Positions 8,238-17,482 are shown, counted from the first letter of the stretch. The stretch: DNA of 64,000 nt from Acidobacteriota bacterium (GCA_012729555.1 JAAYCX010000097.1:46462-110461); one strand, 5' to 3'. The notes: generated from the sequence alone by a model not told the origin. Numbers and translations are program-made.

Positions 8238-8480
8238 ATGCAGGAGGGGAACCTGGTGACTGCGGCGGAGATGTCTGACGGGCAGAGTGGGATCGTGACC
8301 CGCATCGAGGGGGGCCAGAAGATGCAGAGCCGGCTGGAGGCCCTCGGCATCCGCCCGGGAAGGAAGATCAGGAAAGTGAGTTCCGCTTTCCTGAAGGGGC
8401 CCTCCGTGATCGAGGTCGAAGGGTGCTCCATCGCCATCGGGTTCGGCATGGCCAGCCGCATTTACGCCAGAACGGAATAG
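8238..8480 (+). CDS. feoA: Ferrous iron transport protein A
   Basis: An 80-residue SH3-like FeoA protein. The typical RLEALGIRPGRKI segment is followed by KGPSVIEVEGCSIAIGFGMASRIYA. FeoA binds and supports the FeoB ferrous iron permease on the cytoplasmic side. The start at 8238 has AAGGAGAGGG four bases upstream. The stop is 7 bases before feoB, so the two are translated from one message. Confidence 0.9.
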   Translation: MQEGNLVTAAEMSDGQSGIVTRIEGGQKMQSRLEALGIRPGRKIRKVSSAFLKGPSVIEVEGCSIAIGFGMASRIYARTE

Positions 8481-8487
8481 ACCCCTC

Positions 8488-10197
8488 ATGAAGATCCTCC
8501 TGGTGGGCAACCCGAACGTGGGGAAGAGCGTCGTGTTTTCGCGCCTCACGGGGGTCCACGTCCTTTCCTCCAACTACCCCGGGTCCACCGTCAGTTACAC
8601 CAACGGCTTCATGAAGCTGGGGGAGGAGCAGGTCGAAATCACCGACGTTCCGGGCACCTACACCCTGGACCCGACCTGCGAGGCGGAAAAGGTCGCCCGG
8701 GAGATGCTGGGGCACGGGGACCTGATCATCGACGTGGTGGACGCCACCAACCTCGAGCGGAACCTCTACCTGACGCTGCAGCTGCTGGAGCGGAACACCC
8801 CGGTGGTGGTGGCGCTCAACGTGTGGGACGACGCCCGGCACCATGGGATCGACATCGACCTGGGAAAGCTGGAAGCGGCGCTGGGGGTCCCCGTCATCCC
8901 CACCGTGGCGGTCTCCGGCGAGGGAATGAAGCAGCTGGTGGAGGCGTTGCCGCGCGCCGCGGTCCCCGCCCACCCCGCGCGCTCGAGCGCCGAGCGGTGG
9001 ATGGCCGTCGGGGAGATCGTCGGGCGCGTGCAGCAGGTGTCCCACCGACACCACACCTGGAGGGAACGCCTGGCCGACGCCACCCTCCGTCCCGTCTCCG
9101 GGGGCCTCATCGCCGCCGCGGTACTGGCCGGGATCTTTGTCGGGGTCCGGCTCGCCAGCGAAGGCCTCATCGCCCGGGTGATGGACCCGCTCTTCGAGGG
9201 GGTCTGGGCCCCGGTGGTCCTCCAGGTCAGCCGGCTCCTCGGGGGGGGCGGGCTGCTGCACGACATCGTGGTGGGGGACCTCGCCGGGGGAAAGGTCCAC
9301 TTCGTCGAATCGTTCGGCCTCCTCACCAGCGGGCTCTACGTCCCGATCGCCATGGTTTTCCCCTACATCCTCTCCTTTTACCTGGCCCTGGGGCTGCTCG
9401 AGGATTCCGGCTACCTGCCGCGCCTGGCGGTCATGCTGGATACCCTGATGCACCGGCTGGGGCTGCACGGGTACGCCATCATCCCCACCATGCTCGGTTT
9501 CGGATGCAACGTACCCGGGGTCATGGCCACCAGGGTCCTGGAGAGCCGGCGTGAACGTTTCATCGCGGCCACCCTCATCTCCATAGCCATCCCGTGCGCC
9601 TCGCTCCAGGCCATGATCTTCGGCCTGGTCGGCCAGCGGGGGGGGCGCTACGTGCTGCTCGTCTACGCGGTGCTCTTCCTCGTCTGGATGGGGCTGGGGT
9701 TCGTCCTGCGCCGGCTGGTGCGCGGTTTCACCCCCGAACTGCTTATCGAGATCCCCCCCTACCGCCTCCCTTCGCCGCGCGCGATCGCGCAGAAACTGTG
9801 GGCGCGCGTGCGGGGGTTTTTCGTGGAAGCCATCCCCCTGGTTCTGGGGGCGGTCCTCGCTGTCAACCTCCTCTATTCCTTCGGCCTCTTCGACGCGATC
9901 GCCGACTTCTTCGCCCCGGTGGTGACCACGGTCCTGGGCCTGCCCAGGGAATCGGTCGCCGCCCTCGCGGTGGGATTCCTGAGGAAGGATGTCGCCCTGG
10001 GGATGCTGGCCCCCCTGGGCCTGACAGCGGGGCAACTGGTGGTCGGGAGCGTGGTGCTGGCGATGTTCTTCCCCTGCATCGCCACCTTCATCGTGCTCCT
10101 GAGGGAGATCGGGCTCCGGGGGCTCGCCAAGTCGACCGGCATCATGCTGGCGGCGACACTGGTGACCGGGGGGATACTGAACCTCCTGCTCGATTGA
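8488..10197 (+). CDS. feoB: Ferrous iron transport protein B
   Basis: A 569-residue Fe(II) permease with an N-terminal G-protein domain. GNPNVGKS (7-14) is the P-loop and DVPG (53-56) is the G3 motif; the G4 position reads NVWD (111-114) instead of NKxD. After a short helical linker the membrane domain starts near residue 205, with the paired gate/core repeats typical of FeoB. The protein is shorter than the about 770 residues of E. coli FeoB, mainly through a reduced linker and C-terminus. Tryptophan-containing G4 motifs are known among FeoB proteins. It is preceded by feoA and followed 37 bases later by a putative metal exporter. Confidence 0.93.
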   Translation: MKILLVGNPNVGKSVVFSRLTGVHVLSSNYPGSTVSYTNGFMKLGEEQVEITDVPGTYTLDPTCEAEKVAREMLGHGDLIIDVVDATNLERNLYLTLQLLERNTPVVVALNVWDDARHHGIDIDLGKLEAALGVPVIPTVAVSGEGMKQLVEALPRAAVPAHPARSSAERWMAVGEIVGRVQQVSHRHHTWRERLADATLRPVSGGLIAAAVLAGIFVGVRLASEGLIARVMDPLFEGVWAPVVLQVSRLLGGGGLLHDIVVGDLAGGKVHFVESFGLLTSGLYVPIAMVFPYILSFYLALGLLEDSGYLPRLAVMLDTLMHRLGLHGYAIIPTMLGFGCNVPGVMATRVLESRRERFIAATLISIAIPCASLQAMIFGLVGQRGGRYVLLVYAVLFLVWMGLGFVLRRLVRGFTPELLIEIPPYRLPSPRAIAQKLWARVRGFFVEAIPLVLGAVLAVNLLYSFGLFDAIADFFAPVVTTVLGLPRESVAALAVGFLRKDVALGMLAPLGLTAGQLVVGSVVLAMFFPCIATFIVLLREIGLRGLAKSTGIMLAATLVTGGILNLLLD

Positions 10198-10234
10198 ACA
10201 AGGGCCCGGAACCGGGCGGAAAGGAGCCGACTAA

Positions 10235-11263
10235 ATGGAACATGTTCTCCCGGTCATGAGCCACGCCCTGCTGATCACGGGATTCGTGGCCATCATCATG
10301 CTGGTCATCGAATATGTCAACGTGATCAGCCAGGGCGCCTGGCAGGAGAAGCTGTCCAGGCACCGCCTGGGGCAGTACGCGCTGGCGACGCTGCTGGGGC
10401 TCACCCCCGGGTGTTTGGGCGCCTTCGCGGTGGTGGCCATGTACACCCACCGGCGCCTGACCCTGGGGAGCGTGGTGGCGGCGATGATCGCCACCAGCGG
10501 CGACGAATCGTTCGTCATGTTCGCCCTGATCCCCCGCACCGCCTTCCTTCTGCACGGGATCCTCTTCCTGGTGGGACTCGCGGCGGGGACCCTGACCGAC
10601 AAGCTGGCGGGAGCGCGCCTCACCGCGTTCCTCTCCTGCCGTGAGGATTTCCAGCTCCACTCCGAGGAGCACCGCCGCATGTTTTCCACCGGCCGCTTCC
10701 TCGCCGAGTGGAGGAAATGCTCCCCCGCCCGGGGGACCCTCGCCTTCGCCCTGCTCGGCTTCATGACCCTGGTTTCCCTCGGAAAGATCGGGCCGGAACA
10801 GTGGGACTGGGTCCGGGTGACCCTGCTCTTGACCTCGGGCGTGGGGCTCTTCATCGTGGCGACCGTCCCGGACCATTTCCTGGAGGAACATCTCTGGAAA
10901 CATGTCGTCCTCCAGCATACCCCCCGCATCTTCTTCTGGACGTTCGGCGCCCTCTTCCTCCTGCACCTCATCATTCATTACTGGCGGGTGGGGGAAACGA
11001 TCCAGGGGAGCCCATGGATCGTCCTGGCGCTCGCCGGCCTGGTAGGGCTGGTGCCGGAATCGGGCCCCCACCTCATCTTCGTGACCCTCTTCTCCCAGAA
11101 CCTGGTGCCGTTCGGCACGCTGCTGGCGAGCTCCATCGTCCAGGACGGGCACGGGATGCTGCCGCTGCTGGCCCACTCGCGCAAGGCCTTCTTCATGGTC
11201 AAGCTGATCAACCTGATCGTCGGCCTCGCGGTCGGGGCCGTCTTCCTGGCGCTCGGGTCCTGA
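10235..11263 (+). CDS. Putative manganese/heavy-metal exporter (10-TM ArsP_2 family)
   Basis: A 342-residue polytopic membrane protein of the family annotated as putative 10-TM heavy-metal or manganese transporters (ArsP_2). Two half-repeats can be seen: LLGLTPGCLGAFAVVAMY with a following SGDESFVMF, and later GLVPESGPHLIFVTLF. These paired Pro-Gly/Pro-Glu loops are the likely ion path. It follows feoB closely on the same strand, which suggests joint control of iron uptake and divalent metal balance. The direction of transport and the metal are family-level inference. Confidence 0.75.
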   Translation: MEHVLPVMSHALLITGFVAIIMLVIEYVNVISQGAWQEKLSRHRLGQYALATLLGLTPGCLGAFAVVAMYTHRRLTLGSVVAAMIATSGDESFVMFALIPRTAFLLHGILFLVGLAAGTLTDKLAGARLTAFLSCREDFQLHSEEHRRMFSTGRFLAEWRKCSPARGTLAFALLGFMTLVSLGKIGPEQWDWVRVTLLLTSGVGLFIVATVPDHFLEEHLWKHVVLQHTPRIFFWTFGALFLLHLIIHYWRVGETIQGSPWIVLALAGLVGLVPESGPHLIFVTLFSQNLVPFGTLLASSIVQDGHGMLPLLAHSRKAFFMVKLINLIVGLAVGAVFLALGS

Positions 11264-11280
11264 CTCCGGCCGGGCGCCGG

Positions 11281-12282
11281 CTACACCTCGAAGGACAGTT
11301 CCCGGAGCACTCCCTCTCCCAGGAGGTCGAGGAGTTCCCCGTCGTACTCCTCGATCCTGCCGCCGTCGCACAGCGCCGCCAGCTTCGGGTCGATGGGGAT
11401 CCGCGCCAGCAGCGGAGCCCCTGTCTCGCGCGCGATCTCCTCGGCGCGGCTGGGGCCGAAGATCTCGATCTTCTTGTCGATCTCGGGGACGTAGAGGTAG
11501 CTCATGTTCTCGACCACGCCGAGGAGGCGCTTTTCCATCTCCGCCACCATGTTGACCGACTTGCGCACGATCATCTCCACCAGGCTCTGCGGGGTGAAGA
11601 CGACGACGGCGCCCGTGACCGGGAAGGACTGCATCAGGGTGAGCGGTACGTCGGCCGTGCCCGGGGGAAGATCGACGATCAGGTAATCCAGGTTCCCCCA
11701 GAGGACATCCTCGCCGAACTGCTTGATGGTGTTGGCGATCAGCGGCCCCCGCCACATGACCGCCACGTCCTCGGCCTCCAGCATGAGGTTGATCGAGATG
11801 ATCCCGATCCCCGATCCGGACACGACGGGGAGGATGCCGCTTTCGTCCCCGCCGGGGGGGAGATAGGCGCCGAACATCCTGGGGATGCTAGGCCCCGTGA
11901 TATCGGCGTCGAGGATCCCCACTTCGTGCCCGCGGCGCCTGAGTGCGATGGCCAGCAGGCCGGAAACGAGCGATTTCCCCACCCCCCCCTTGCCGCTCAT
12001 GACGGCGATGATGCGGCCCACCCTGTTCAGCTCCTTCGCCTTGAAAGCACGGTATTCGACCTCGACCCCGTCGACCCCCTCGAGCGGCTCCAGGGCCTCC
12101 CGGACCCGGTCGGCGATCCAGTTCCGCGCGCCCGGGATCAGCCCGGTCGACGCCAGCAGGACCTTCGCCCTGCCCCCCTCCAGCTCGACGCCACGCACCA
12201 ATCCCATCGCCCCGATGCCGCGCCCGACGCCCGGCACCACGACCCCGTCCAGGCTCCTCAGGATCCGTTCCTCGATTTCCAT
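11281..12282 (-). CDS. mrp: Mrp/ApbC-type P-loop ATPase lacking the C-terminal CxxC
   Basis: A 333-residue protein with an N-terminal MIP18/DUF59-like domain (about residues 5-75) and a ParA/MinD-type ATPase domain. The deviant Walker A is MSGKGGVGKS, and DADITGPSIPRMFG follows. Mrp/ApbC/NBP35 proteins carry and transfer Fe-S clusters, usually through a CxxC near an ENMS motif; here the segment reads ENMSYLYVPEID with no cysteine. A bridging cluster of the usual type is therefore unlikely unless other Cys serve. The start at 12282 was chosen because GGAAAGGGAAGGG lies just upstream; six extra residues would result from 12300. It lies 20 bases after the channel gene on the same strand. Confidence 0.85.
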   Translation of the reverse strand: MEIEERILRSLDGVVVPGVGRGIGAMGLVRGVELEGGRAKVLLASTGLIPGARNWIADRVREALEPLEGVDGVEVEYRAFKAKELNRVGRIIAVMSGKGGVGKSLVSGLLAIALRRRGHEVGILDADITGPSIPRMFGAYLPPGGDESGILPVVSGSGIGIISINLMLEAEDVAVMWRGPLIANTIKQFGEDVLWGNLDYLIVDLPPGTADVPLTLMQSFPVTGAVVVFTPQSLVEMIVRKSVNMVAEMEKRLLGVVENMSYLYVPEIDKKIEIFGPSRAEEIARETGAPLLARIPIDPKLAALCDGGRIEEYDGELLDLLGEGVLRELSFEV

Positions 12283-12302
12283 AAACCCTTCCCTTTCCAA
12301 TT

Positions 12303-14006
12303 TCAGGCCCGCTGCGGCTTCCAGGAGGCGAAGCGGTCCAGCGATTCGGTGTCCCCCACGAGGATCAGCTCGTCGTCCTCGTGCAGGATCTCGGAGGGCT
12401 CGGGGTTGACCGTCATTCCCCCGTCATGCTTGACGGCGATGATGCTGCAGCCGGTCTGCTCGCGGACCGAAAGCTGCAGGAGCGAGCGGTTTTTCAGGCG
12501 TCTTCCGGCGCGGGCGACGAAAACACTCACGTTCTCCGACAGCATGACCAGGCTTTCCGGCCGGAGGAGGTTGACGATGGTGGAGCTGGTGATGGTCCCG
12601 TAGGACATCACCCGGCTGGCGCCGGCGCGGTAGAGGGTCTTGACGTTCCGGTCCAGGCTGGCCCGGCTGATGATCTGGGCGTCGGGGCGCAACCGGCGGC
12701 AGTAGATGGTGAGGAAGACGTTCAGGTCGTCCTCGTGCGTGGTCACGATGATGGACGGCGTCTGCCCGATCCCCGCCTCCTCCAGCGTTTCACGATCCGC
12801 CGCGCTCCCCACGATGACCCGGGCGTTCCCCTTGCGGATGTTTCCGCGTTTTTCCACGATCCGGTAATCGATCCCCCGTTCCTCCAGCGTCTCGGCCACC
12901 GCCTGGCCCACGCGTCCCCCGCCCAGGATCAGCACCGGCCCGTCCTGCCGGTCCTGCCGGTCCGGGGGGCGCACCAGCCGCTCGAAACGGCCCAGCTGCT
13001 CCGCGGTCCCCGCGAGCACCAGGACCATGGAGCTTTCGATACGGGTGTCGGGCGTCGGGAGCCTCAGTTCCCCCTTCCCCCAGAGTCCGACCACGTTCAC
13101 CCCCACCCGGCTGCGCAGGCGGCTCTCGGCCAGCGTCTGTCCCCCCAGCGTGGTGGCCGCGGCGGGAACCTCCGCGATCCTGAGCGCGCCGAAGCGCCCG
13201 ATCACGTTGGGTTCGAGGCTGGTGCCGAGCACGCGCCGCGCCATCGCCCTCCCCAGCAGCTTGTGGAACTGAAACACGTGGGTGCTGCCGGCCAGCTCGA
13301 GGATGTCGAGGGAATCGTCCTGGTCGGCGTTGGTCACCGTCACGACGTGCTCGCACCGCTCCCGGATGGTGTAGATGATGTTGGTGCTGGCCAGGTCGTT
13401 GTTCAGGACGACGACCAGTGCCGCCTGGTGGACCTGCAGGTCGCGGTAAGTGTCCGGGTTGTTCAGTTCGCCGACGACCACCTGGTAGCCGCGGTCGAAC
13501 AGTTCGAGCGCCTGCCGGAAATCGGGCACGAGCACCACGGCGGGGATGCCCAGTTGCCGCAGCCGCCCGACCAGGTTGGCGGCCGAATTGTTGAAATGGG
13601 TCAGGATCACGTGGCCGCGGGTCCCGGGGGGGAGCCGGCGCGGCGCGCGCGCCCGGTTCTGCGCCTCCAGCCACGGGGCGTAGAAGAAGTGGATGAAAGC
13701 GAAGGGGAGCACCACCAGGAGGGAAAGGATGCCGCTCAGGAGGACGACGACGGAGAAGGCGCGCCCCAGATCGCTCGAGAAGGTGATGTCCCCGAACCCC
13801 AGGGTCGACATGACCGTGAGCGTCCAGTAGACGCCCGTGATCCAGGAATACTGCCGGCCCTCCATCAGCATGAGAGCGTGAAAGGCGGCGCTGTAGAGGA
13901 TGATGATGGCGGCCAGGAGCCCGAGGTAACGTCCCAGCATCCGGAGGTCGCTCTTGCCCCCGGCACCGTGCATCAGGGAAACAGTCTGGGATATCAGGGA
14001 TTTCAT
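12303..14006 (-). CDS. Potassium channel with tandem RCK (TrkA) domains
   Basis: A 567-residue two-helix channel subunit. Helices at about 25-48 and 84-108 flank a pore loop with filter TLGFGD (68-73), a variant of TVGYGD. Two cytoplasmic RCK modules follow, each with a TrkA-N and a TrkA-C part. The second begins at VLILGGGRVG and has an intact nucleotide-binding glycine motif, whereas the first begins HVILTHFNNSA and has lost it. This is the GsuK-type organisation, in which ligands at RCK domains gate K+ flux. It precedes the Mrp gene in the same direction; no functional link is known. Confidence 0.88.
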   Translation of the reverse strand: MKSLISQTVSLMHGAGGKSDLRMLGRYLGLLAAIIILYSAAFHALMLMEGRQYSWITGVYWTLTVMSTLGFGDITFSSDLGRAFSVVVLLSGILSLLVVLPFAFIHFFYAPWLEAQNRARAPRRLPPGTRGHVILTHFNNSAANLVGRLRQLGIPAVVLVPDFRQALELFDRGYQVVVGELNNPDTYRDLQVHQAALVVVLNNDLASTNIIYTIRERCEHVVTVTNADQDDSLDILELAGSTHVFQFHKLLGRAMARRVLGTSLEPNVIGRFGALRIAEVPAAATTLGGQTLAESRLRSRVGVNVVGLWGKGELRLPTPDTRIESSMVLVLAGTAEQLGRFERLVRPPDRQDRQDGPVLILGGGRVGQAVAETLEERGIDYRIVEKRGNIRKGNARVIVGSAADRETLEEAGIGQTPSIIVTTHEDDLNVFLTIYCRRLRPDAQIISRASLDRNVKTLYRAGASRVMSYGTITSSTIVNLLRPESLVMLSENVSVFVARAGRRLKNRSLLQLSVREQTGCSIIAVKHDGGMTVNPEPSEILHEDDELILVGDTESLDRFASWKPQRA

Positions 14007-14028
14007 GTCCTGTCCCCGGTCGGGCGCG

Positions 14029-14373
14029 TCATCGTCCGGGCTGCGCCCCCCCCTCCGGCTCTTCGGCGCCGAGAATCTCTTCCGCCCAGTACAGGGCGTC
14101 CATCATCATCGGCAGCCCGATCGCGGTCGGTGCCAGCAGGATGGCGTGGCGGATCTCCCCGGGCGCCACCCCCAGGTCCAGGGCCTTGCGCACCTGGGAC
14201 TTGACCGAGCCTTCGGCGTTGCTCCCTATGGCGATGCCTAGTTTGATCAGCACCCGTTCCCGGTCGCCCAGGGGGCCCGCCCGGTGGCACGCTCCCGCGT
14301 ATTCCTCGTAGGCCCTGGCGACGGCCGGATAACGCCGCACGAACTTCCAGAATTTCTCCGGTACCTTGCTCAT
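14029..14373 (-). CDS. Carboxymuconolactone decarboxylase-family protein without the CxxC pair
   Basis: A 114-residue, helical CMD/AhpD-like protein. Members that reduce peroxide use a CxxCxxxH motif; here the equivalent stretch is EGSVKSQVRKAL, with both cysteines replaced by Ser and no His. A thiol peroxidase role is therefore unlikely. The tail AIGLPMMMDALYWAEE is typical of the family. It stops 23 bases upstream of the ribosome site region of the channel gene and may be co-transcribed with it. Actual role unknown. Confidence 0.75.
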   Translation of the reverse strand: MSKVPEKFWKFVRRYPAVARAYEEYAGACHRAGPLGDRERVLIKLGIAIGSNAEGSVKSQVRKALDLGVAPGEIRHAILLAPTAIGLPMMMDALYWAEEILGAEEPEGGAQPGR

Positions 14374-14417
14374 CCCGATCTCCTGCCGAAGGCGCGGCCG
14401 TGAAGACGGCCGGCGGG

Positions 14418-14735
14418 TTATTCCGCGGTCACGGCCGTGCCGCTCGCGCTCACCATCAGCATCGTCCCCTTGCCGATGGTCTCGTAATCCAGGTCGACGC
14501 CGACCACGGCGTTGGCCCCGAGCCGCGCGGCCTCCCCCTCCATCTCCCTGAGGGCGATCTCCTTCGCCTTGCGCAGTTCCTGTTCGTAGGCGGCGGAGCG
14601 GCCGCCGACGATGTCGCGGATCCCTGCAAAGAGATCCTGGAAGATGTTGGCGCCCAGGATCGCCTCGCCGCTGACCAGGCCGTGATACTTCAGAATTTTC
14701 TTCCCCTCCAGAGACGGAGTCGTCACCGTAAGCAT
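14418..14735 (-). CDS. YbjQ/UPF0145 heavy-metal-binding-domain protein
   Basis: A 105-residue protein of the YbjQ family (UPF0145). It starts [11 protein letters not shown] and contains [25 protein letters not shown], then the repeat-like [25 protein letters not shown], which is the family signature. The fold is a small pentameric alpha/beta barrel; the function is not established. The start at 14735 has AAAGGGGGG upstream. An open reading further upstream to 14882 has no ribosome site and was not used. Confidence 0.88.
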   Translation of the reverse strand: MLTVTTPSLEGKKILKYHGLVSGEAILGANIFQDLFAGIRDIVGGRSAAYEQELRKAKEIALREMEGEAARLGANAVVGVDLDYETIGKGTMLMVSASGTAVTAE

Positions 14736-14990
14736 GGGTCCCCCCTTTCTTGACCAGCTACTATACCACCCGGGAGGGGGAATCGGGTTGAAGTTGAACA
14801 AAAACAGGGATGCCGGGAAGGAAACTGCGGAAGGGCCGGGGTCGCTCAGAGCCCCATGCTCTGCCGGCCCTCCGCTCTCCAATGGCTAGAGATGGCACCA
14901 TATTACATCAGACATAATCGGAAAACTAGTTATTTTTTGTTAATTTTTGTTATCTCCGCCCGGAGATCCAGGCGGCCATGACAGGAGCCC
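14736..14990. other. Intergenic stretch, AT-rich
   Basis: No gene is seen. Bases 14895-14952 are strikingly AT-rich for this genome (runs such as TTATTTTTTGTTAATTTTTG) and are the likely promoter region for the leftward YbjQ-family gene, but no convincing pair of promoter boxes could be picked. Confidence 0.4.
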
Positions 14991-15043
14991 AAAAAAGAAC
15001 GGCCGCGGGATGCGGAGGCTCACGCCCCCGCCCCCCGCGGCCG
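14991..15043 (-). terminator. Rho-independent terminator of the TonB-dependent receptor gene
   Basis: Read on the minus strand, a ten-pair GC stem (15034-15043 with 15000-15009, CGGCCGCGGG type) is followed by GTTCTTTTTT. It lies 23 bases past the receptor stop codon, the expected place. Confidence 0.8.
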
Positions 15044-15065
15044 GCCGTCCGTCATCGCGGCCGAA

Positions 15066-17462
15066 TCAGAACTTGTAGCGCATGTTGAAATACCAGTTAC
15101 GGCCGGCTTCCGGGTAGCCCGGGGTGTAGTAGTAGTTCCGGTCGAAAAGGTTCTTCAGCCCGACCTGCAGCGACATCCCGCCGTAGATGGGCGCCACCGC
15201 CCCGAGGTCCACGGTGCCGAAGGATGTGGAGTTGATCGGGGGGGCGACCCGCGGCGTTTCGGGATCGCCGTCATGATCGACGCTGTCGTTGGTGTCCTGC
15301 ATGTGAAGCCCCCCTTCGAACCGCCAGGTCCCCAGCAGCAGGATGTCGAGCGGCAGGTTGAGGGCCGCGTTGGCGATGAGCTTGTGCTTGGGGAGGGTGG
15401 GCAGGATCATGTAGTCGGGGTCGAACAGCTGGATATCGGGACTGATGGTGATGCTGCGCTCGAGGTAGCTGTAGCTCCCGTCCAGGGTCAGGCGCGAAAA
15501 GGGGGTGCTGCGGAGGCTCACCTCCACCCCGTAGTGATCCTCTTCGGCCACGTTGGCGAACTGCTCGCAGGCGCCCGGGACGTCGCTGTCCCAGCAGAAC
15601 TCGCCCGGGTCGGCGACGAAGACGTCATTGATGGCGTCCCGCATGTCGCTGCGGAAGAACTCGACCTGTCCCATGGTTTTCGACGAAAAGACGTGGGACC
15701 AGCCGAAATTCCAGTTGCGGCTGTGTTCGGGATCGAGGTCGGGGTTGGGCAGCCTCTGCCCCAGGCCCGCGGTGTAGAGCTCCTTCATCAGCGGGAAACG
15801 GCCCCGGTCGGAGAAGGTGGCGAACAGCTTGTCGTTCTGGGTGAAGCTGTAGGAAAGCGAGACCTGGGGGCTGAAGACCCAGGCGTCGGGCGTACAGCCC
15901 GCGAAGCTGTCGTTGTCCGGGTTGGACTCGCAGATGATGGGCCGGGTCGACAGTTCGTCGTCGGTCAGTTCCATCGTCTGCAGCCCCTTCAGGTGATCGA
16001 CGTTGAAGCCGACGATGGCCTGCACCTTGGGGGTGATCGTGATCACGTCCTGGAACCCGAAGGAGAAGGTCTGGATCCGGTCCAGCGTGGTGGCGGTCCG
16101 GAAGGGGACCAGGTCGGTGGACTTGTGCGTGTCGTCCTTGAAGAAGAAGGAGGCGCTGATGTTGTTGCGCGGCAGGAGCCGGGTATTGAACTCGGCCGAG
16201 GCGCCGCCGGCGTGGTCGTCATAGACGGAGAAGAAGGCGTACCTTCGCGTCAACGTCGTGTAGGTGTCGTCGTCGTAGCTCCCCAGCGAATTCTTGAACT
16301 GGTCGTAGTAGAGGCGCAGCTTGATGGAGCTCGCGTCGCCGATCCCGGTGTTGGTGATGACGTAGTAGCTGGTCTTGTTCCATTCCGGCCATCTCCAGTA
16401 GCGGTTGCGGGCGTTGGCCCCGTAGCCGGTGTAGAGCGGCTGCCCCTTCTCCCCCTTCTGGTTGATGTAGCTGAAGACGTACTGGTCCTCGCCCCGCGGG
16501 GTGAAACCGATGCGGCCGCTGTACTTGGCGTCGCGCGAATCGGAATGGTTGAGCTTATAGTCGGGCTGGTTGGGCGCCGGCGCCGCAAAATCGCCCGAAA
16601 GGGGGATGTAGTCCTTCTGGTTCCAGTCGAGCGAGCCCTGGAGGTAGAACTTTTCCCAGCGGGAGCCGAGGCGCATCGAGGCCAGCAGGGCGTCCCCGGA
16701 GCCGGTCCCGATCATGGCCTCCCCGTCGAGCTTGTCCTCCGGCTGCTTGGTCACCAGGTTGATCGACCCGCCGAGGTTGTTGGCCCCCATCAGGGGGGAG
16801 GAGTACCCCTTGGCCACCTGGATCTCGGAGATGTCGCCGGTCAGGAAACGGCTGAAATCGAGGGTCCCGTCATAGGGCACCTGGATCGGGATGCCATCGA
16901 GGTAGAGGGGGATCTGCCCGCGGTTGGAAAAGCCGCGCAGGCGGATCTGGGCCTCGTTCCGGTTGGCGCTCCGGTCGAGCGACACCCCGGGCACGTAATC
17001 GAGCGCCGTCCCCACGTTGGTCAGGTTGAGCTGCTCCAGCTTCTCCTGGTCGACGCTCTCGGCGATCGGGGAGAGGGGGGAGGCCTCGGAAGTCACGCTC
17101 ACCGTGGTGACGCCGAGCTGGAAGGGGCGGGCAGGGTCTTCGGCGAGGATGGCCGTCACCGCCGTCTTCAGGTCCGTGACCTGGCTCCGCAGCGCGGCCG
17201 CGTCCCAGGGGCGGGCCGGGGCGGCCTGGAGAGTCACCGCCGTCTCGGGGTGCATCCGGATCCAGAGCTCCACCGCGGAGCGGATCTGTTCGATCCCGTC
17301 GGCCTCCCGCGCCAGGTCTTCATCGGCGACCCGTTCGAGATAGTTGAGGTCCTGCACCCAGGTCATGAACTGCTTGGTCTGCGCCTGGAGACCGCCCCCC
17401 GCCGCGAGGACGAGCAGGCACGCGAGCACCAGGCAGGATCCCATCTTCATTTTAAGACTCAT
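15066..17462 (-). CDS. TonB-dependent outer-membrane receptor
   Basis: A 798-residue receptor with a Sec signal peptide (about residues 1-27). Residues 30-115 form a helical extension I do not recognise. The plug domain follows, with VPGVSLDRSANRNEAQIRLRG, YLDGIPIQVPYDG and NLGGSINLVTKQP, then a long 22-strand type barrel ending in YKF, the usual aromatic C-terminus. It would take up a siderophore, cobalamin or other large ligand using TonB energy. No TonB/ExbBD or ligand-synthesis genes are in the window, so the ligand is unknown. The start has AGGAG eight bases before it. A plain perfect inverted repeat lies in its 5' region. Confidence 0.93.
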   Translation of the reverse strand: MSLKMKMGSCLVLACLLVLAAGGGLQAQTKQFMTWVQDLNYLERVADEDLAREADGIEQIRSAVELWIRMHPETAVTLQAAPARPWDAAALRSQVTDLKTAVTAILAEDPARPFQLGVTTVSVTSEASPLSPIAESVDQEKLEQLNLTNVGTALDYVPGVSLDRSANRNEAQIRLRGFSNRGQIPLYLDGIPIQVPYDGTLDFSRFLTGDISEIQVAKGYSSPLMGANNLGGSINLVTKQPEDKLDGEAMIGTGSGDALLASMRLGSRWEKFYLQGSLDWNQKDYIPLSGDFAAPAPNQPDYKLNHSDSRDAKYSGRIGFTPRGEDQYVFSYINQKGEKGQPLYTGYGANARNRYWRWPEWNKTSYYVITNTGIGDASSIKLRLYYDQFKNSLGSYDDDTYTTLTRRYAFFSVYDDHAGGASAEFNTRLLPRNNISASFFFKDDTHKSTDLVPFRTATTLDRIQTFSFGFQDVITITPKVQAIVGFNVDHLKGLQTMELTDDELSTRPIICESNPDNDSFAGCTPDAWVFSPQVSLSYSFTQNDKLFATFSDRGRFPLMKELYTAGLGQRLPNPDLDPEHSRNWNFGWSHVFSSKTMGQVEFFRSDMRDAINDVFVADPGEFCWDSDVPGACEQFANVAEEDHYGVEVSLRSTPFSRLTLDGSYSYLERSITISPDIQLFDPDYMILPTLPKHKLIANAALNLPLDILLLGTWRFEGGLHMQDTNDSVDHDGDPETPRVAPPINSTSFGTVDLGAVAPIYGGMSLQVGLKNLFDRNYYYTPGYPEAGRNWYFNMRYKF

Positions 17463-17482
17463 TGTGGACTCTCCTAATTATC

